Shown here piece after piece: positions 44,733 through 54,152 of a stretch of 64,000 bases of DNA. The position numbers and the translations under genes are program-made. The stretch comes from Romboutsia lituseburensis DSM 797. GTDB lineage: Bacteria > Bacillota > Clostridia > Peptostreptococcales > Peptostreptococcaceae. A model generated the notes under the pieces. That model was not told the origin of the DNA, searched no databases, and worked only from the letters and a program-made list of their open reading frames with translations. Every line of letters starts with the position of its first letter. Within the stretch, counting starts at the first letter, position 1. The DNA lies in NCBI RefSeq assembly GCF_900103615.1, contig NZ_FNGW01000004.1:310001-374000 (forward strand), written 5' to 3'.

Positions 44733-45032
44733 ATGGACGAAAAAAATTTACCGCAATGGATATTAGCGTTAGACCAAGAAGATTTAAATTTTATAAAAAA
44801 TTTTATAATAACATCTGGATCATTAAAGGAAATATCTAAGTTATATGAAGTTTCTTATCCAACTGTTAGACTTCGTTTAGATAAATTAATTCAAAAGATA
44901 AATCTAAATGATAAGCAAGAACAACAACCGTTTTGTACATTTATAAAAGGTCTAGCAATTGATTCTAAAATTGACTTAGAAACTGCAAAAATGATTATTG
45001 AAAAATACAAAGAAGAAAAGGAGGAAAAATAA
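44733..45032 (+). CDS. DUF2089-family putative regulator
   Basis: A 99-residue protein with LPQWILALDQEDLNFIKNFI and a helix-turn-helix-like LKEISKLYEVSYPTVRLRLDKLI, typical of DUF2089 proteins, thought to bind DNA. The start at 44733 follows AAGGGGA; longer in-frame openings upstream have no RBS. It sits 1 base before a small membrane protein gene, a pair that may act as regulator and partner. Confidence 0.82.
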   Translation: MDEKNLPQWILALDQEDLNFIKNFIITSGSLKEISKLYEVSYPTVRLRLDKLIQKINLNDKQEQQPFCTFIKGLAIDSKIDLETAKMIIEKYKEEKEEK

Positions 45033-45033
45033 T

Positions 45034-45321
45034 ATGTTTAAATTTTTTATATCAATTATTGTAGCGATTGTTGTATTAGCTACACAACAATATTTAAGTA
45101 CTAGAAAAAAATGGGTTATAGGTGGATTTTTACCTATTATATGGTTAGGATTTTCAATTTGGTTAATTTATTTTAGTCATTCAAAAACTACTCATTCTCT
45201 AATACCAGCATGTATAATAATGTTTTTAACTTTAATGTGTGTTTGGGCAGAGGGAAGAGAGTCAGTTAAAAAGAGAATAAATGAAGAACTAAATAAAATG
45301 AAAATACATGATATTAAGTAA
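45034..45321 (+). CDS. Small membrane protein next to the DUF2089 gene
   Basis: A 95-residue protein with three predicted membrane segments (about 2-19, 29-48 and 55-72) and a charged C-terminal tail (EGRESVKKRINEELNKMKI). RBS AAGGAGGAA lies in the end of the DUF2089 gene. No family recognised. The tight spacing suggests that it may sequester or modulate the DUF2089 protein, which is inference. Confidence 0.75.
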   Translation: MFKFFISIIVAIVVLATQQYLSTRKKWVIGGFLPIIWLGFSIWLIYFSHSKTTHSLIPACIIMFLTLMCVWAEGRESVKKRINEELNKMKIHDIK

Positions 45322-45351
45322 TAATACGTGTTAAGCAAAGAGGGGATATAA

Positions 45352-46194
45352 TTGGAACGATATTTTGATAAAATAAGTTTATTTAAACTAATTTTTATTT
45401 ATATAGCTATAACAATTGCTATAGGAACGATATCAGAAGTAGAGGTTTTAAAAGATAAAAGCTTTTTAGATGAAAACTTTTGGATGACAGTTGTTAATAG
45501 TACAATGTTAATATATTTTATTTTTAAATTTAAAATAATAAAAGATGATTATATAGATACTTTTAATAGCTTTAAACTAAAAGTAAATTATAAAGAAGTA
45601 ATAACTCTTTCAATAATAGATTTAGTTATGGTTTTTTCTATTTGTGCAGTAGTTATATCTATAATATATAAAATTAATCCTGAGATTGTAGACTCTATGC
45701 TATCTGAACCTGTAGAAAAATTAAGCTTTATCTCAACTGTATTTTTATTCACTTTCACAGTTATATTAGCACCAATTGTTGAAGAGATTGTATTTAGAGG
45801 AATACTACTTCGTAGAATTTCTTTTAAATTTGGGGTTCGTAAGGGGATAATCTTATCATCTATTGTATTTGCAATACTTCATCCAGGCCTTGGGCATGTT
45901 TTTTCATTTATAGCAGGTGTAATTTTCTCATTGATATACTTAAAATATAACAATATTTTGATAAGCACCATAACTCATATGTGTTATAACTTTTTATATT
46001 TCATAGCTACAGTGTTTTCAATGTTTTTTGCAAATCAAAATGCATCTATATCTAATATAGAAAGTACTATATATATTTTTGTAGGGATATTAGGGTTGGT
46101 ATTTTCTTTTAGATATTTATTTAAGTATATAAAAGTAAATTTCCCTGAGAAAAACAGCGAAGAGAATATACTTAAAAGTTATAGTGAAATTTAA
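45352..46194 (+). CDS. CPBP-family intramembrane metalloprotease
   Basis: A 280-residue protein with seven or eight membrane segments and the CPBP (Abi/CAAX-protease-like) motifs: EE at 144-145 in VEEIVFRG with Arg149, FAILHPGLGH and a C-terminal THMCYN. The family includes bacteriocin self-immunity and prenyl-protein proteases; substrate unknown. TTG start at 45352 with GAGGGGA before it. It follows the DUF2089 pair by 30 bases and may be in its operon. Confidence 0.88.
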   Translation: MERYFDKISLFKLIFIYIAITIAIGTISEVEVLKDKSFLDENFWMTVVNSTMLIYFIFKFKIIKDDYIDTFNSFKLKVNYKEVITLSIIDLVMVFSICAVVISIIYKINPEIVDSMLSEPVEKLSFISTVFLFTFTVILAPIVEEIVFRGILLRRISFKFGVRKGIILSSIVFAILHPGLGHVFSFIAGVIFSLIYLKYNNILISTITHMCYNFLYFIATVFSMFFANQNASISNIESTIYIFVGILGLVFSFRYLFKYIKVNFPEKNSEENILKSYSEI

Positions 46195-46206
46195 TAATTG
46201 ATTTTT

Positions 46207-46240
46207 AAAAGTATGGACTTGTAAAGTTCATACTTTTTTT
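46207..46240 (+). terminator. Terminator after the CPBP gene
   Basis: AAAAGTATGGACTT-GTA-AAGTTCATACTTTT then T-run. Confidence 0.9.
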
Positions 46241-46412
46241 AATTTAATATAAAAAGGTTAAAAAAATAAAACTTTTAATTTATAAATCATTAGGTAATTA
46301 TAGGTAATTTTATGAATTTGATAACTAATCAAAAATCATTTGATATAATTAAGCAGAATGTGAATCAAATACATAGGGGAAATGTGTATAAAAAGTAAGA
46401 GGGAGAAAAAAT

Positions 46413-48170
46413 ATGTTATTAAAATCAAAATGTAAAAGTGTATTAGCCATAACGCTGATAACTGCATCATGTATGATGAGCGTAGAAGCTATCAATGCAT
46501 ATGCACAAGAAGATCAAGTATCGCAAGCAAAACAAGTATCTGAGACAGAAAATAAAGAAGGGAACGTATCTAGAGTACTTGATCCAGATAAAATAAGTCT
46601 AGAGTCAATAATATCTAATGTAATTATTGAAAATGGAGATAGTATATACGAACCATTCCAATATGCTAAGGTTGGTGTAGAGATTACAAATGAAAATGTA
46701 GAGTACATAAATGTAAATGGAAGTAGTTTCTACTATAACAAAGATAGTAATTTATTTGAGGGGACTATTGGCAATAAAAAGATAGAAACTATAGTAGTAT
46801 ATTATAAGAATGGATTGAAAAAAATATACACTAGAGATACAAACAATGAAAATACTTTTAAAAAGTTTGATGTTGACGTGAAAAAATTAGAGTTATTAAG
46901 CCTTGATATTGAAAAAACAGAAAATTTATCTGTAGGAGATAAAGTTAAGGTAAGTGCAAAATTAAACATGAAAAATACAGCTGATAAAATGCCATGGCGT
47001 ATAGGGCTTAAGTTTGCAAATAGCAATGCTCCTAAAGGTGAGTACATAATTTCTTTAGTCTACAATAAAGATAAAGACGTATATGAAGGATATCTAGGAT
47101 ATGGCCTAGAACCACCTCGTGATGATACACCTGTATTTCATTATACTGAAAAAGGTGGAATCCCTTATGATGGTGAGAGCAAATTAATTGAAGTAGGTGT
47201 ATATGTAGCTGATTTTTATGAAATATATGAATCAGTAATTAAAGATAAAGAAGCTTTACAAAAGTATAGTTTTAGTGCACAAAAATATGAAAATCCTATA
47301 AAAAATATATATTACTTAGGTGATAAAATAAAAGCAGATGTAAAAAATGCTGATGATATTGAGAGTATAGCTATAGAATATGATAATTCAGCATTTCATG
47401 ATTTTAAAGATAGATATCATATAGTTAAGCTTAATAAAAAAGAAGGAAATATCTTTGAAGGAGATAGTTCTATTATAAATCTTTATGATGAACGAGTATG
47501 TAAAGTAATAGTATACAAATCTAATGGTGGATATGCAATATATGATAAAAAAGATTATCCTAATTATGTACAAACTCTACAGCCTAATGACGATGCAAAA
47601 AGAAAGCACAAATGGGTTATGCTAGATGATAAATGGTATTTATATGAAATAAGTCAATCTCAAGGCAAAGCTAATTACAAGATGCAAACAGGCTGGAAGC
47701 TTGTAGACAATAAGTGGTACTACTTAAAATCTGATGGAAAAATGGCAACAGGCTGGGAAAAAGTAAACGGAACATGGTACTATTTAGAAGACAGTGGAAA
47801 AATGGCAACAGGCTGGAAAATGGTAGATGGAATATGGTATTATCTAGATGGCAGTGGAGCGATGCAAAAAGGCTGGGAAAAAGTAAATGGAACATGGTAT
47901 TACTTAGATGGTAGTGGGGCAATGAAAACAGGCTGGCAAAAAGTAAACGGAACATGGTACTACTTAAAATCAAGTGGAGCAATGGCAACGGGTTGGATAG
48001 ATTTAAGTGGAACATGGTATTATCTAGATGGCAGTGGTGCAATGAAAACAGGATGGCAAAAAATATCAGGTAAATGGTACTATATGTATGGAAGCGGAGC
48101 AATGGCTAAAAATACAGTAATAGATGGTTGGAGAATAAACTCAAGCGGAGTTGCAACTAAAATAAAATAA
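46413..48170 (+). CDS. Secreted protein with C-terminal cell-wall-binding repeats
   Basis: A 585-residue protein: signal peptide (about 1-31, ending AYAQE), an unrecognised region of about 390 residues and about seven 20-residue choline-binding-type repeats (TGWEKVNGTWYYLEDSGKMA and variants) from about residue 395, closing with AKNTVIDGWRINSSGVATKI. The repeats attach such proteins to the wall. The N-terminal region is shared with the next gene, and both contain SLDSII/SLESII, VGDKVKVSAKL and YLGYGLEP, so they are paralogues of an unnamed family. Start after GAGGGAG. Confidence 0.88.
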   Translation: MLLKSKCKSVLAITLITASCMMSVEAINAYAQEDQVSQAKQVSETENKEGNVSRVLDPDKISLESIISNVIIENGDSIYEPFQYAKVGVEITNENVEYINVNGSSFYYNKDSNLFEGTIGNKKIETIVVYYKNGLKKIYTRDTNNENTFKKFDVDVKKLELLSLDIEKTENLSVGDKVKVSAKLNMKNTADKMPWRIGLKFANSNAPKGEYIISLVYNKDKDVYEGYLGYGLEPPRDDTPVFHYTEKGGIPYDGESKLIEVGVYVADFYEIYESVIKDKEALQKYSFSAQKYENPIKNIYYLGDKIKADVKNADDIESIAIEYDNSAFHDFKDRYHIVKLNKKEGNIFEGDSSIINLYDERVCKVIVYKSNGGYAIYDKKDYPNYVQTLQPNDDAKRKHKWVMLDDKWYLYEISQSQGKANYKMQTGWKLVDNKWYYLKSDGKMATGWEKVNGTWYYLEDSGKMATGWKMVDGIWYYLDGSGAMQKGWEKVNGTWYYLDGSGAMKTGWQKVNGTWYYLKSSGAMATGWIDLSGTWYYLDGSGAMKTGWQKISGKWYYMYGSGAMAKNTVIDGWRINSSGVATKIK

Positions 48171-48193
48171 GTAATATAAATTCATTAAACTAG

Positions 48194-48244
48194 AAAAAGA
48201 GTGTTTTATAAATGATAAAATTCATTTAGAAATACTCTTTTTTA
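48194..48244 (+). terminator. Terminator after gene 46413
   Basis: AAAAAGAGTGTTT pairs with GAAATACTCTTTTT, ending in a T-run; the loop is long and partly self-pairing. Confidence 0.75.
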
Positions 48245-48354
48245 TTTATAAAATAGTAAGGTAAAAGATAGTTAGAAAGCAGAACACAATATTACCAAAA
48301 ATTAACAAATATGTTACTATAATATAAGTGAGCAAAATAGGGGGAGGAATAAAG

Positions 48355-49710
48355 ATGTTATTAAAATCAAAATGTAAAAGTGTATTAGCAATAACACTTA
48401 TAAGTGCATCATGCTTAATGTGGCTAGAAGAAACTAGTATATATGCACAAGAAAATAATACAAAAGGGGTAATTTTACATAGAGCATTTGATCCAGACTC
48501 AATAAGTTTAGATTCGATTATATCTAATGTAACCATTAAAAATAAAGATGGTATATATGAACTATTTAAGCCGGTTAATGCTAGCGTAGAAATTTCAAAT
48601 AAAGATGTAGACTATATTATAGTAGATGGAAATAAGTTTACTTACGACAAATATAGTAAATCATTTGATGGAGTTATAACTAACACTAAGCCTCAAAAGA
48701 TAGTAGTACACTATACAAAGGTATTGAAAAAAACTTATATTAGAAATGAAGCTAATGAAAATACCTTTAGAAAATTTGATATTGATACAAAAAAGGCTGA
48801 GTTATTAAACCTTGATATTGAAAAAAAAGAAACTTTATCTGTAGGAGATAAAGTTAAGGTAAGTGCAAAGTTAGACATAAAGAATACAAATGGTAGCATG
48901 CCAAAACGTATAGGTCTTAAGTTTGCAAATAATAATGTTTCTGGTGGAGAGTATAAAATTTGTCTAACATACAATAGTGACAAAGGGATTTATGAAGGCT
49001 ATCTAGGATACGGTTTAGAACCATACTATCCAAAGCCTTATGTTCCTCATTATACTGAAAGTGGAGCAATACCTTATGAAGGTAATAGTAAGCTAATTGA
49101 AGTTGGGGTATATGAAAATGATTTTTATGAAAGATACACACCAGTAATTACAGATAAAGAAGCTTTACAAAAATATAGCTTTGATGCCCAGAAATATGAA
49201 AATCCTATAAAAAATATATGTTACTTAGGAGATAAAATAAAAATAGAAGTGAAAAATGGTGAAGATATTAAAGGTATATCTATAGAATCTGATTGTCCAG
49301 GTATGGAGCCAGAATATGATAGATACTTCATAGAGAAACTAGACAAAAAAGAGGGCAATGTTTTTGAAGGTAATAATAGATATTTACCTTTTTGTAAAAT
49401 TATAGTATATAAATCGGATGGTGGATATGCAATATACACTAAAGAGGAGTATCCTAACTATGAGAAAGCTTTAGATTGTAACCAAGATAAGGATAAAACG
49501 TACAAATGGGTTTTACTTGATAACTATTGGTACTTATATAAAATAAGTTTAGGAGATGTTAATTGGAGACTTAATTATCAAATGCAAACAGGGTGGCAAA
49601 ACATAGAAGGTCAATGGTACTACATGTATGCTAATGGAAAAATGGCTGCAAACACAGTAATAGATGGTTGGAAAATAAACTCAAGTGGAGTTGCAACTAA
49701 AATAATGTAG
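48355..49710 (+). CDS. Secreted paralogue of gene 46413 with a short wall-binding end
   Basis: A 451-residue protein with a signal peptide nearly identical to that of gene 46413 (MLLKSKCKSVLAITLI) and the same two-part N-terminal region, but only about two wall-binding repeats (YQMQTGWQNIEGQWYYMYAN, then the NTVIDGWKINSSGVATKI cap). Start at 48355 after GGGGGAGGA; an upstream in-frame start lacks an RBS. It is probably a tandem duplicate that lost or never gained the long repeat array. No terminator is obvious before the next gene, 24 bases on. Confidence 0.86.
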   Translation: MLLKSKCKSVLAITLISASCLMWLEETSIYAQENNTKGVILHRAFDPDSISLDSIISNVTIKNKDGIYELFKPVNASVEISNKDVDYIIVDGNKFTYDKYSKSFDGVITNTKPQKIVVHYTKVLKKTYIRNEANENTFRKFDIDTKKAELLNLDIEKKETLSVGDKVKVSAKLDIKNTNGSMPKRIGLKFANNNVSGGEYKICLTYNSDKGIYEGYLGYGLEPYYPKPYVPHYTESGAIPYEGNSKLIEVGVYENDFYERYTPVITDKEALQKYSFDAQKYENPIKNICYLGDKIKIEVKNGEDIKGISIESDCPGMEPEYDRYFIEKLDKKEGNVFEGNNRYLPFCKIIVYKSDGGYAIYTKEEYPNYEKALDCNQDKDKTYKWVLLDNYWYLYKISLGDVNWRLNYQMQTGWQNIEGQWYYMYANGKMAANTVIDGWKINSSGVATKIM

Positions 49711-49733
49711 TAAAGAGTTATAGGGGGAAACAT

Positions 49734-52082
49734 ATGAGAAAGTTAAAAAAATCCGTGATATTAGGGCTAAGTATAGCTGCATTAGGAGTAAGTACATACA
49801 ATGTAAGCAAAACATACGCGTTAGAAAATCCAAAGAGCTATGTAGCTCAAACTAATGAGGCAAGAAGTAGTGAAGTAGGGGTAAAAGATGAAGATGAATT
49901 AATATCAGCTCTAAAAGATCCTTCAGTTCAAAAGATAATATTAAAAAATAACATAAAAATATCTAAACAAGAAAATCAAACAAAAATCAAAGTAGAAGGT
50001 AAATCAAAAGAAATAATATCTGAATCGTCAACTAATAAATATACAATATCATCTATAGGTAATAAAGACAGTGAGGCTTGTATTTCATTTTATCAAAGCG
50101 CATCTATAAAAAATGTAAATATAGATAACGTTGAAATAATAGGATGGGATCTAAATATAGAGAATTCAAATATTAAAAATACTAGTATTAGAGCAAATTA
50201 CATAAAAAAATGTACTATAGAAAATAGTGCAATGAGTACAGAATGGCTAGACGATAGTAAATTAATAAACACACAAATAGATGAAAGAAAACTTGATTCA
50301 GATGCTAAGATAATAAATGTAGATATAGACAATACAAATACAGATTTAAAATATGATGAAAGTACAATAATTGTTGGTAATGAAAATCTAACTTTAGAAA
50401 ATGTAAATATAAAAAATAAATATGGAAAAGGAATAAAAATAGAGGGTAAATCTGATGTTGTTATAGAAGGCGATGTAAAAATAGAAACAAATAAAACAGA
50501 AGCCATATCGTTAGAAGGTTCTTCAAATGACAATAAATCTAGACTATATGTAAATGGAAAACTAAAACAAGTAGGAGATACATATACAATAAAAGCTAAA
50601 AATGATGGAGATTATACTGAGGTATATGATAAATCAAATATATTATCAAAAGGATTAGATAGTGGAGGTAGCGGATACTATAATACATCATTGAGAACAG
50701 GAAATACACCTAAACTACCAGATTCAAGTATGGAATTAACAAAGGAAGTATCAACAGATGATGAATTAGTGGCAGCATTAGAAAATCCAAAGGTGCAAGA
50801 AATAATAGTATTAAATGATATAGAAATATCTAAAAAAGAAATTTATAGTATGATAAAAATAGAAGGTGAATATAAAAAAATAGTAGGAAAATCATCAACT
50901 AATAAGCCAAAAATATCTTATAAATTTGATGCTTATATTTTTTTTGATGTAAAATGTAATAAAGGATTAGACATAACTAATATAGATTTTAATAGCATTA
51001 GGATGAATTCTGATAAGGTTTATATAGAAAACTGTACTATAGAAAATGGTATAGCAATGACAGGACAAAGTATAAAAAATAGTACAGTAGTAAATTGTAG
51101 TATAAGTGCAGTTAATATAGAAAATTGCAAATTGATAAATGCACAAATAGATGTAAGTAGACTAGATTCAGATGTAAAAATAACTAATGTAGATATAGAT
51201 AATACAATGACGAAATTAGTTGATTATGCAAGTACAATATGGGTGTCTAATGAAAATCTAACTTTAAAAAATGTAAATATAAAAAATAAAAGTGGAAGAC
51301 CACTAAGCATACAAGGTAATTCTAAAGTTATTATAGAAGGGAATGTAACAATAGAAACAAATAAAACAGAAGCTATTTTATTAGAAATGGATTATACAAA
51401 ACAAATGGCTAGACTATATGTAAATGGAGATTTAAAACAAATAGGAGATACATATACAATAGTGTCTAAGCAAAGTGGAGTTTATACAGAAGTATATGAT
51501 AAAAATAATATATTAAATAGTTCTATGGATAAGGATGGAACAGCGTATTATAACACTATAAATAGAGTAGGATCTGAACCCAAATTACCTGAAAACAATA
51601 AAAATGGTTGGAAGCAAGAAAATAAAGTATGGTATTACTATAAAAATGGAATAAAGAGCAAAGGTTGGCTAAAGGATGCTAACAAATGGTACTATCTAGG
51701 TGAAGATGGTAAAATGCAAACAGGCTGGAAAATGGTACATGGAACATGGTATTACTTAAATGGTAGTGGAGCAATGGAAACAGGATGGAAAAACTTAAAT
51801 GGAACATGGTACTACCTAAGACCAAGTGGAGCAATGGCAACAGGATGGGAAAAAGTAAACGGAACATGGTATTACTTAAGATCTAGTGGATCTATGGCAA
51901 CAGGATGGATAGATTTAAGTGGAACATGGTATTATTTAGATGGCAGTGGAGCAATGAAAACAGGATGGCAAAAAATATCAGGTAAATGGTACTATATGTA
52001 TGGAAGTGGAGCAATGGCTAAAAATACAGTAATAGATGGATGGAAAATAAACTCAAGTGGAGTTGCAACTAAAATAAAATAA
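49734..52082 (+). CDS. Secreted beta-helix-like protein with wall-binding repeats
   Basis: A 782-residue protein: signal peptide (about 1-29), two tandem copies of a roughly 300-residue domain (about 50-320 and 340-610), each opening DELISALKDPSVQKIILKNN or DELVAALENPKVQEIIVLND and rich in short I/V/N strands like a parallel beta-helix (pectate-lyase-like adhesin), then about eight choline-binding-type repeats. The last repeats and the NTVIDGWKINSSGVATKI cap are almost identical to those of gene 46413. Probably a surface adhesin; polysaccharide binding or lyase activity is unproven. RBS AGGGGGA. Confidence 0.87.
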   Translation: MRKLKKSVILGLSIAALGVSTYNVSKTYALENPKSYVAQTNEARSSEVGVKDEDELISALKDPSVQKIILKNNIKISKQENQTKIKVEGKSKEIISESSTNKYTISSIGNKDSEACISFYQSASIKNVNIDNVEIIGWDLNIENSNIKNTSIRANYIKKCTIENSAMSTEWLDDSKLINTQIDERKLDSDAKIINVDIDNTNTDLKYDESTIIVGNENLTLENVNIKNKYGKGIKIEGKSDVVIEGDVKIETNKTEAISLEGSSNDNKSRLYVNGKLKQVGDTYTIKAKNDGDYTEVYDKSNILSKGLDSGGSGYYNTSLRTGNTPKLPDSSMELTKEVSTDDELVAALENPKVQEIIVLNDIEISKKEIYSMIKIEGEYKKIVGKSSTNKPKISYKFDAYIFFDVKCNKGLDITNIDFNSIRMNSDKVYIENCTIENGIAMTGQSIKNSTVVNCSISAVNIENCKLINAQIDVSRLDSDVKITNVDIDNTMTKLVDYASTIWVSNENLTLKNVNIKNKSGRPLSIQGNSKVIIEGNVTIETNKTEAILLEMDYTKQMARLYVNGDLKQIGDTYTIVSKQSGVYTEVYDKNNILNSSMDKDGTAYYNTINRVGSEPKLPENNKNGWKQENKVWYYYKNGIKSKGWLKDANKWYYLGEDGKMQTGWKMVHGTWYYLNGSGAMETGWKNLNGTWYYLRPSGAMATGWEKVNGTWYYLRSSGSMATGWIDLSGTWYYLDGSGAMKTGWQKISGKWYYMYGSGAMAKNTVIDGWKINSSGVATKIK

Positions 52083-52089
52083 TAAACTA

Positions 52090-52131
52090 AATATCCCCTA
52101 TATAAAAAATACTTTATATAGGGGATATTTT
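52090..52131 (+). terminator. Terminator after gene 49734
   Basis: AAATATCCCCTATATAAA pairs with TTTATATAGGGGATATTT; T-run follows. Confidence 0.93.
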
Positions 52132-52246
52132 TATTAATTTTCAAACTAAAATGTTGAATTTTGTAGAATAATGAGGTTAACATGCATATAATAGACTAAC
52201 TATAAATCAACTTATAGTTATTAAAATTTAATAAAGAGGTGTAAGT

Positions 52247-52522
52247 ATGGGATATTTAAAATCACAATCATGTAAAGGGAAAAATTATTATAAAAAATCA
52301 AAAAAATCTCATAGTAAGTCAAACCAATCAAACAGCAATTCATATAGTGCAAGCCAATCTCAAGACAATAACTCATATAGTGCAAGTCAATCTCAAGATA
52401 ATAACTCATATAGTACGAGCCAATCTCAAAATAGTAAATCTTATAGCTATGGATATAGTGATATTAATGTTGGAGATAGTTACAGTTATAGCTATAGTTA
52501 CAGTTACAGTAGAGACTTATAA
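52247..52522 (+). CDS. Ser/Tyr-rich low-complexity repeat protein
   Basis: A 91-residue protein without a signal peptide: a basic Lys/Ser-rich start (about 1-26), three tandem copies of SYSASQSQDNN (about 32-64) and a C-terminal SYSYSYSYS stretch. About a third of the residues are Ser and many are Tyr. RBS GAGGTG. I recognise no family. It is followed 25 bases later by a protein kinase gene, so it may be a phosphorylation substrate or a coat/matrix-type protein; both are inference. Confidence 0.75.
   Translation: MGYLKSQSCKGKNYYKKSKKSHSKSNQSNSNSYSASQSQDNNSYSASQSQDNNSYSTSQSQNSKSYSYGYSDINVGDSYSYSYSYSYSRDL
52340..52438 (+). repeat. Tandem 33-base repeat (about three copies)
   Basis: Encodes SYSASQSQDNN twice and a diverged third copy, within the Ser/Tyr-rich protein. 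Copy number may vary between strains. Confidence 0.8.
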
Positions 52523-52547
52523 AATGATTGACTGAAGATGTTTATAA

Positions 52548-53267
52548 ATGGATAAACATTATGAGCGAGGAGAACAAATAAATAATTACACTATAATAAA
52601 AATTATTGGAGAAGGTAGATATGGGATAGTATATCTTGCACAGGACAAAGATCTGAACAAAGTTGTAATAAAACAATTAAAAGAAGATATGCTAGAAAAA
52701 TACCCTAAAAAAGTATTTTATGAAGCAAATATTATGCAAAATTTAAATAACCCTCAATTTCCTAAACTTATATCAACTTTTAAAAATAATAATACACAAG
52801 GCTATATAATGGAATATATCGAAGGTAACAACTTTGAAGATTTAGTAGTGAGACATGAATATGAATTTTCAAGAAAAGAAATATATACCATTGCTAATCA
52901 ACTTATATCAATTATGAAGATATTACATGAAAATAATATAGTTCATAGAGATATAAGACTCCCAAATGTAATAGTTAGAAAAAATGGTGAATTAGTTTTA
53001 ATAGACTTTGGATTAGCTAGATATATAGACAATAAGAGGTATTTAAAAGAAATAGATTATTGGTATTTAAGTGATTTTTTAATTCATTTGTATTATACAT
53101 CATATTACCCTGAATCAGAAATAGATGAAGAAAAGCCATGGTTTGAAGAATTAGATTTAAATCAATATGAAAGAACTTTTTTAAAAAAACTTATGGGTAT
53201 GGATGGGGAATATAATAATATAGAAGAGATTGAAAATGACCTTAAGATTATCAGTAGTTTAATTTAA
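52548..53267 (+). CDS. Small Ser/Thr-type protein kinase
   Basis: A 239-residue protein that is little more than a kinase domain: Gly loop GEGRYGIVY (21-29), Lys42 (VVIK), Glu59, catalytic loop HRDIRLPN (133-140) and DFG (153-155). The Lys usual in HRDxKxxN is Arg137. The C-lobe is short, there is no APE motif, membrane segment or PASTA domain, so it is unlike the PrkC/PknB kinases. The ATG at 52548 has only a weak RBS. Likely substrates are the neighbouring Ser/Tyr-rich and 53332 proteins, by position only. Confidence 0.85.
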   Translation: MDKHYERGEQINNYTIIKIIGEGRYGIVYLAQDKDLNKVVIKQLKEDMLEKYPKKVFYEANIMQNLNNPQFPKLISTFKNNNTQGYIMEYIEGNNFEDLVVRHEYEFSRKEIYTIANQLISIMKILHENNIVHRDIRLPNVIVRKNGELVLIDFGLARYIDNKRYLKEIDYWYLSDFLIHLYYTSYYPESEIDEEKPWFEELDLNQYERTFLKKLMGMDGEYNNIEEIENDLKIISSLI

Positions 53268-53277
53268 TTTTTCTATA

Positions 53278-53301
53278 AGCCATGTATTTATACATGGCTT
53301 G
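53278..53301 (+). terminator. Hairpin after the kinase gene
   Basis: AAGCCATGTA-TTTA-TACATGGCTT, followed by a poor T-run (GTATTATAT). It may reduce transcription into the next gene. Confidence 0.55.
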
Positions 53302-53331
53302 TATTATATCAGTATATAGGTGGTTAAAAAT

Positions 53332-53898
53332 ATGATAAATTCAAACGGTATATTGAAAATTTATGAAGATTCTTTTAGAACAAATATATATACCACTAGG
53401 CATTTTAGAAGGATAGGATTAATAGATGTAGATATTAAATATTTTTATTCAGTAGAAAGAGTTACACTCGCATTTTATAGTTCATCAGGGACTAACAATG
53501 GAAAAACTAAAGGGTTATGGTATCCTATTTTAGGAATAAAAACTAGAAATGGTAAATTTACTGAGTTTACACCTTATTTAAACTTTGTATTAACTGACAC
53601 AACAATAGATGGATTTGCTAATAAAGGATGGCTTGCTAAATCTTTATTTTTCGCTAGTAAACGTCCATATTATAAAAAAACATTAGGATTTTCAAATGGT
53701 AGATATTATGAATCTCTTTTTTATATAGGCCAAACACTAAAAGATTTAACACAAAAAAATAAATTTTATTCAATGCCATCTTTAAAACCTAAAACTTTAA
53801 ATAAAATATTAACATCTGAAGAAGTTTATATTGGTAATAAATGTAGCCAAAAAGAAAATTTTGAAAGATTCATTCAAGATATATTCGAAGAACATTAA
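53332..53898 (+). CDS. Hypothetical protein downstream of the kinase
   Basis: A 188-residue soluble protein, rich in Phe/Tyr and Lys, with no signal peptide or membrane segment and no family that I recognise. It contains KGLWYPILGIKTRNGKFTEF and a GRYYESLFYIGQTL segment. Start at 53332 after TAGGTGG. It is 64 bases after the kinase gene and may be part of the same unit. Confidence 0.75.
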   Translation: MINSNGILKIYEDSFRTNIYTTRHFRRIGLIDVDIKYFYSVERVTLAFYSSSGTNNGKTKGLWYPILGIKTRNGKFTEFTPYLNFVLTDTTIDGFANKGWLAKSLFFASKRPYYKKTLGFSNGRYYESLFYIGQTLKDLTQKNKFYSMPSLKPKTLNKILTSEEVYIGNKCSQKENFERFIQDIFEEH

Positions 53899-53966
53899 AA
53901 ATTTATATATTATATATTTAATAAATAATATGAGTATAAAACAAATATCTCATATTCAGTTTTAAT

Positions 53967-54008
53967 AAAAAAAGAGTTAATTTCTATACGAAGTATAACT
54001 CTTTTTTA
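53967..54008 (+). terminator. Terminator after gene 53332
   Basis: AAAAAAAGAGTTA pairs with TATAACTCTTTTTT. A weaker pairing (ATATGAG/CTCATAT, 53927-53955) lies just upstream. Confidence 0.85.
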
Positions 54009-54152
54009 TTATCAAAAAAAGAAAGTAAAATGTAAAAATAGTAGATAATACAAAGAAAAAAAGGAGATTTTATAGAAAAAGCAGTTATGTTGTAGTAGAA
54101 TATTTAAAGTAAGGGTTAAAAAAGGAAACAAAGAAGTAAAAGGAGAGATTGG

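Noticed and set aside
47671-48102. Antisense frame with periodic sequence over the wall-binding repeats
   Set aside because: Its periodicity is the complement of the 60-base repeat on the plus strand; no start signals.
47690-48110. Possible CRISPR-like array
   Set aside because: The regular repeats are 60-base coding units of a choline-binding-type domain with no unique spacers.
52347-52535. Second plus-strand frame over the Ser/Tyr-rich gene
   Set aside because: Shifted reading of the same 33-base repeats (QANLKTITHIV...), no RBS; the GAGGTG site and composition favour the 52247 frame.
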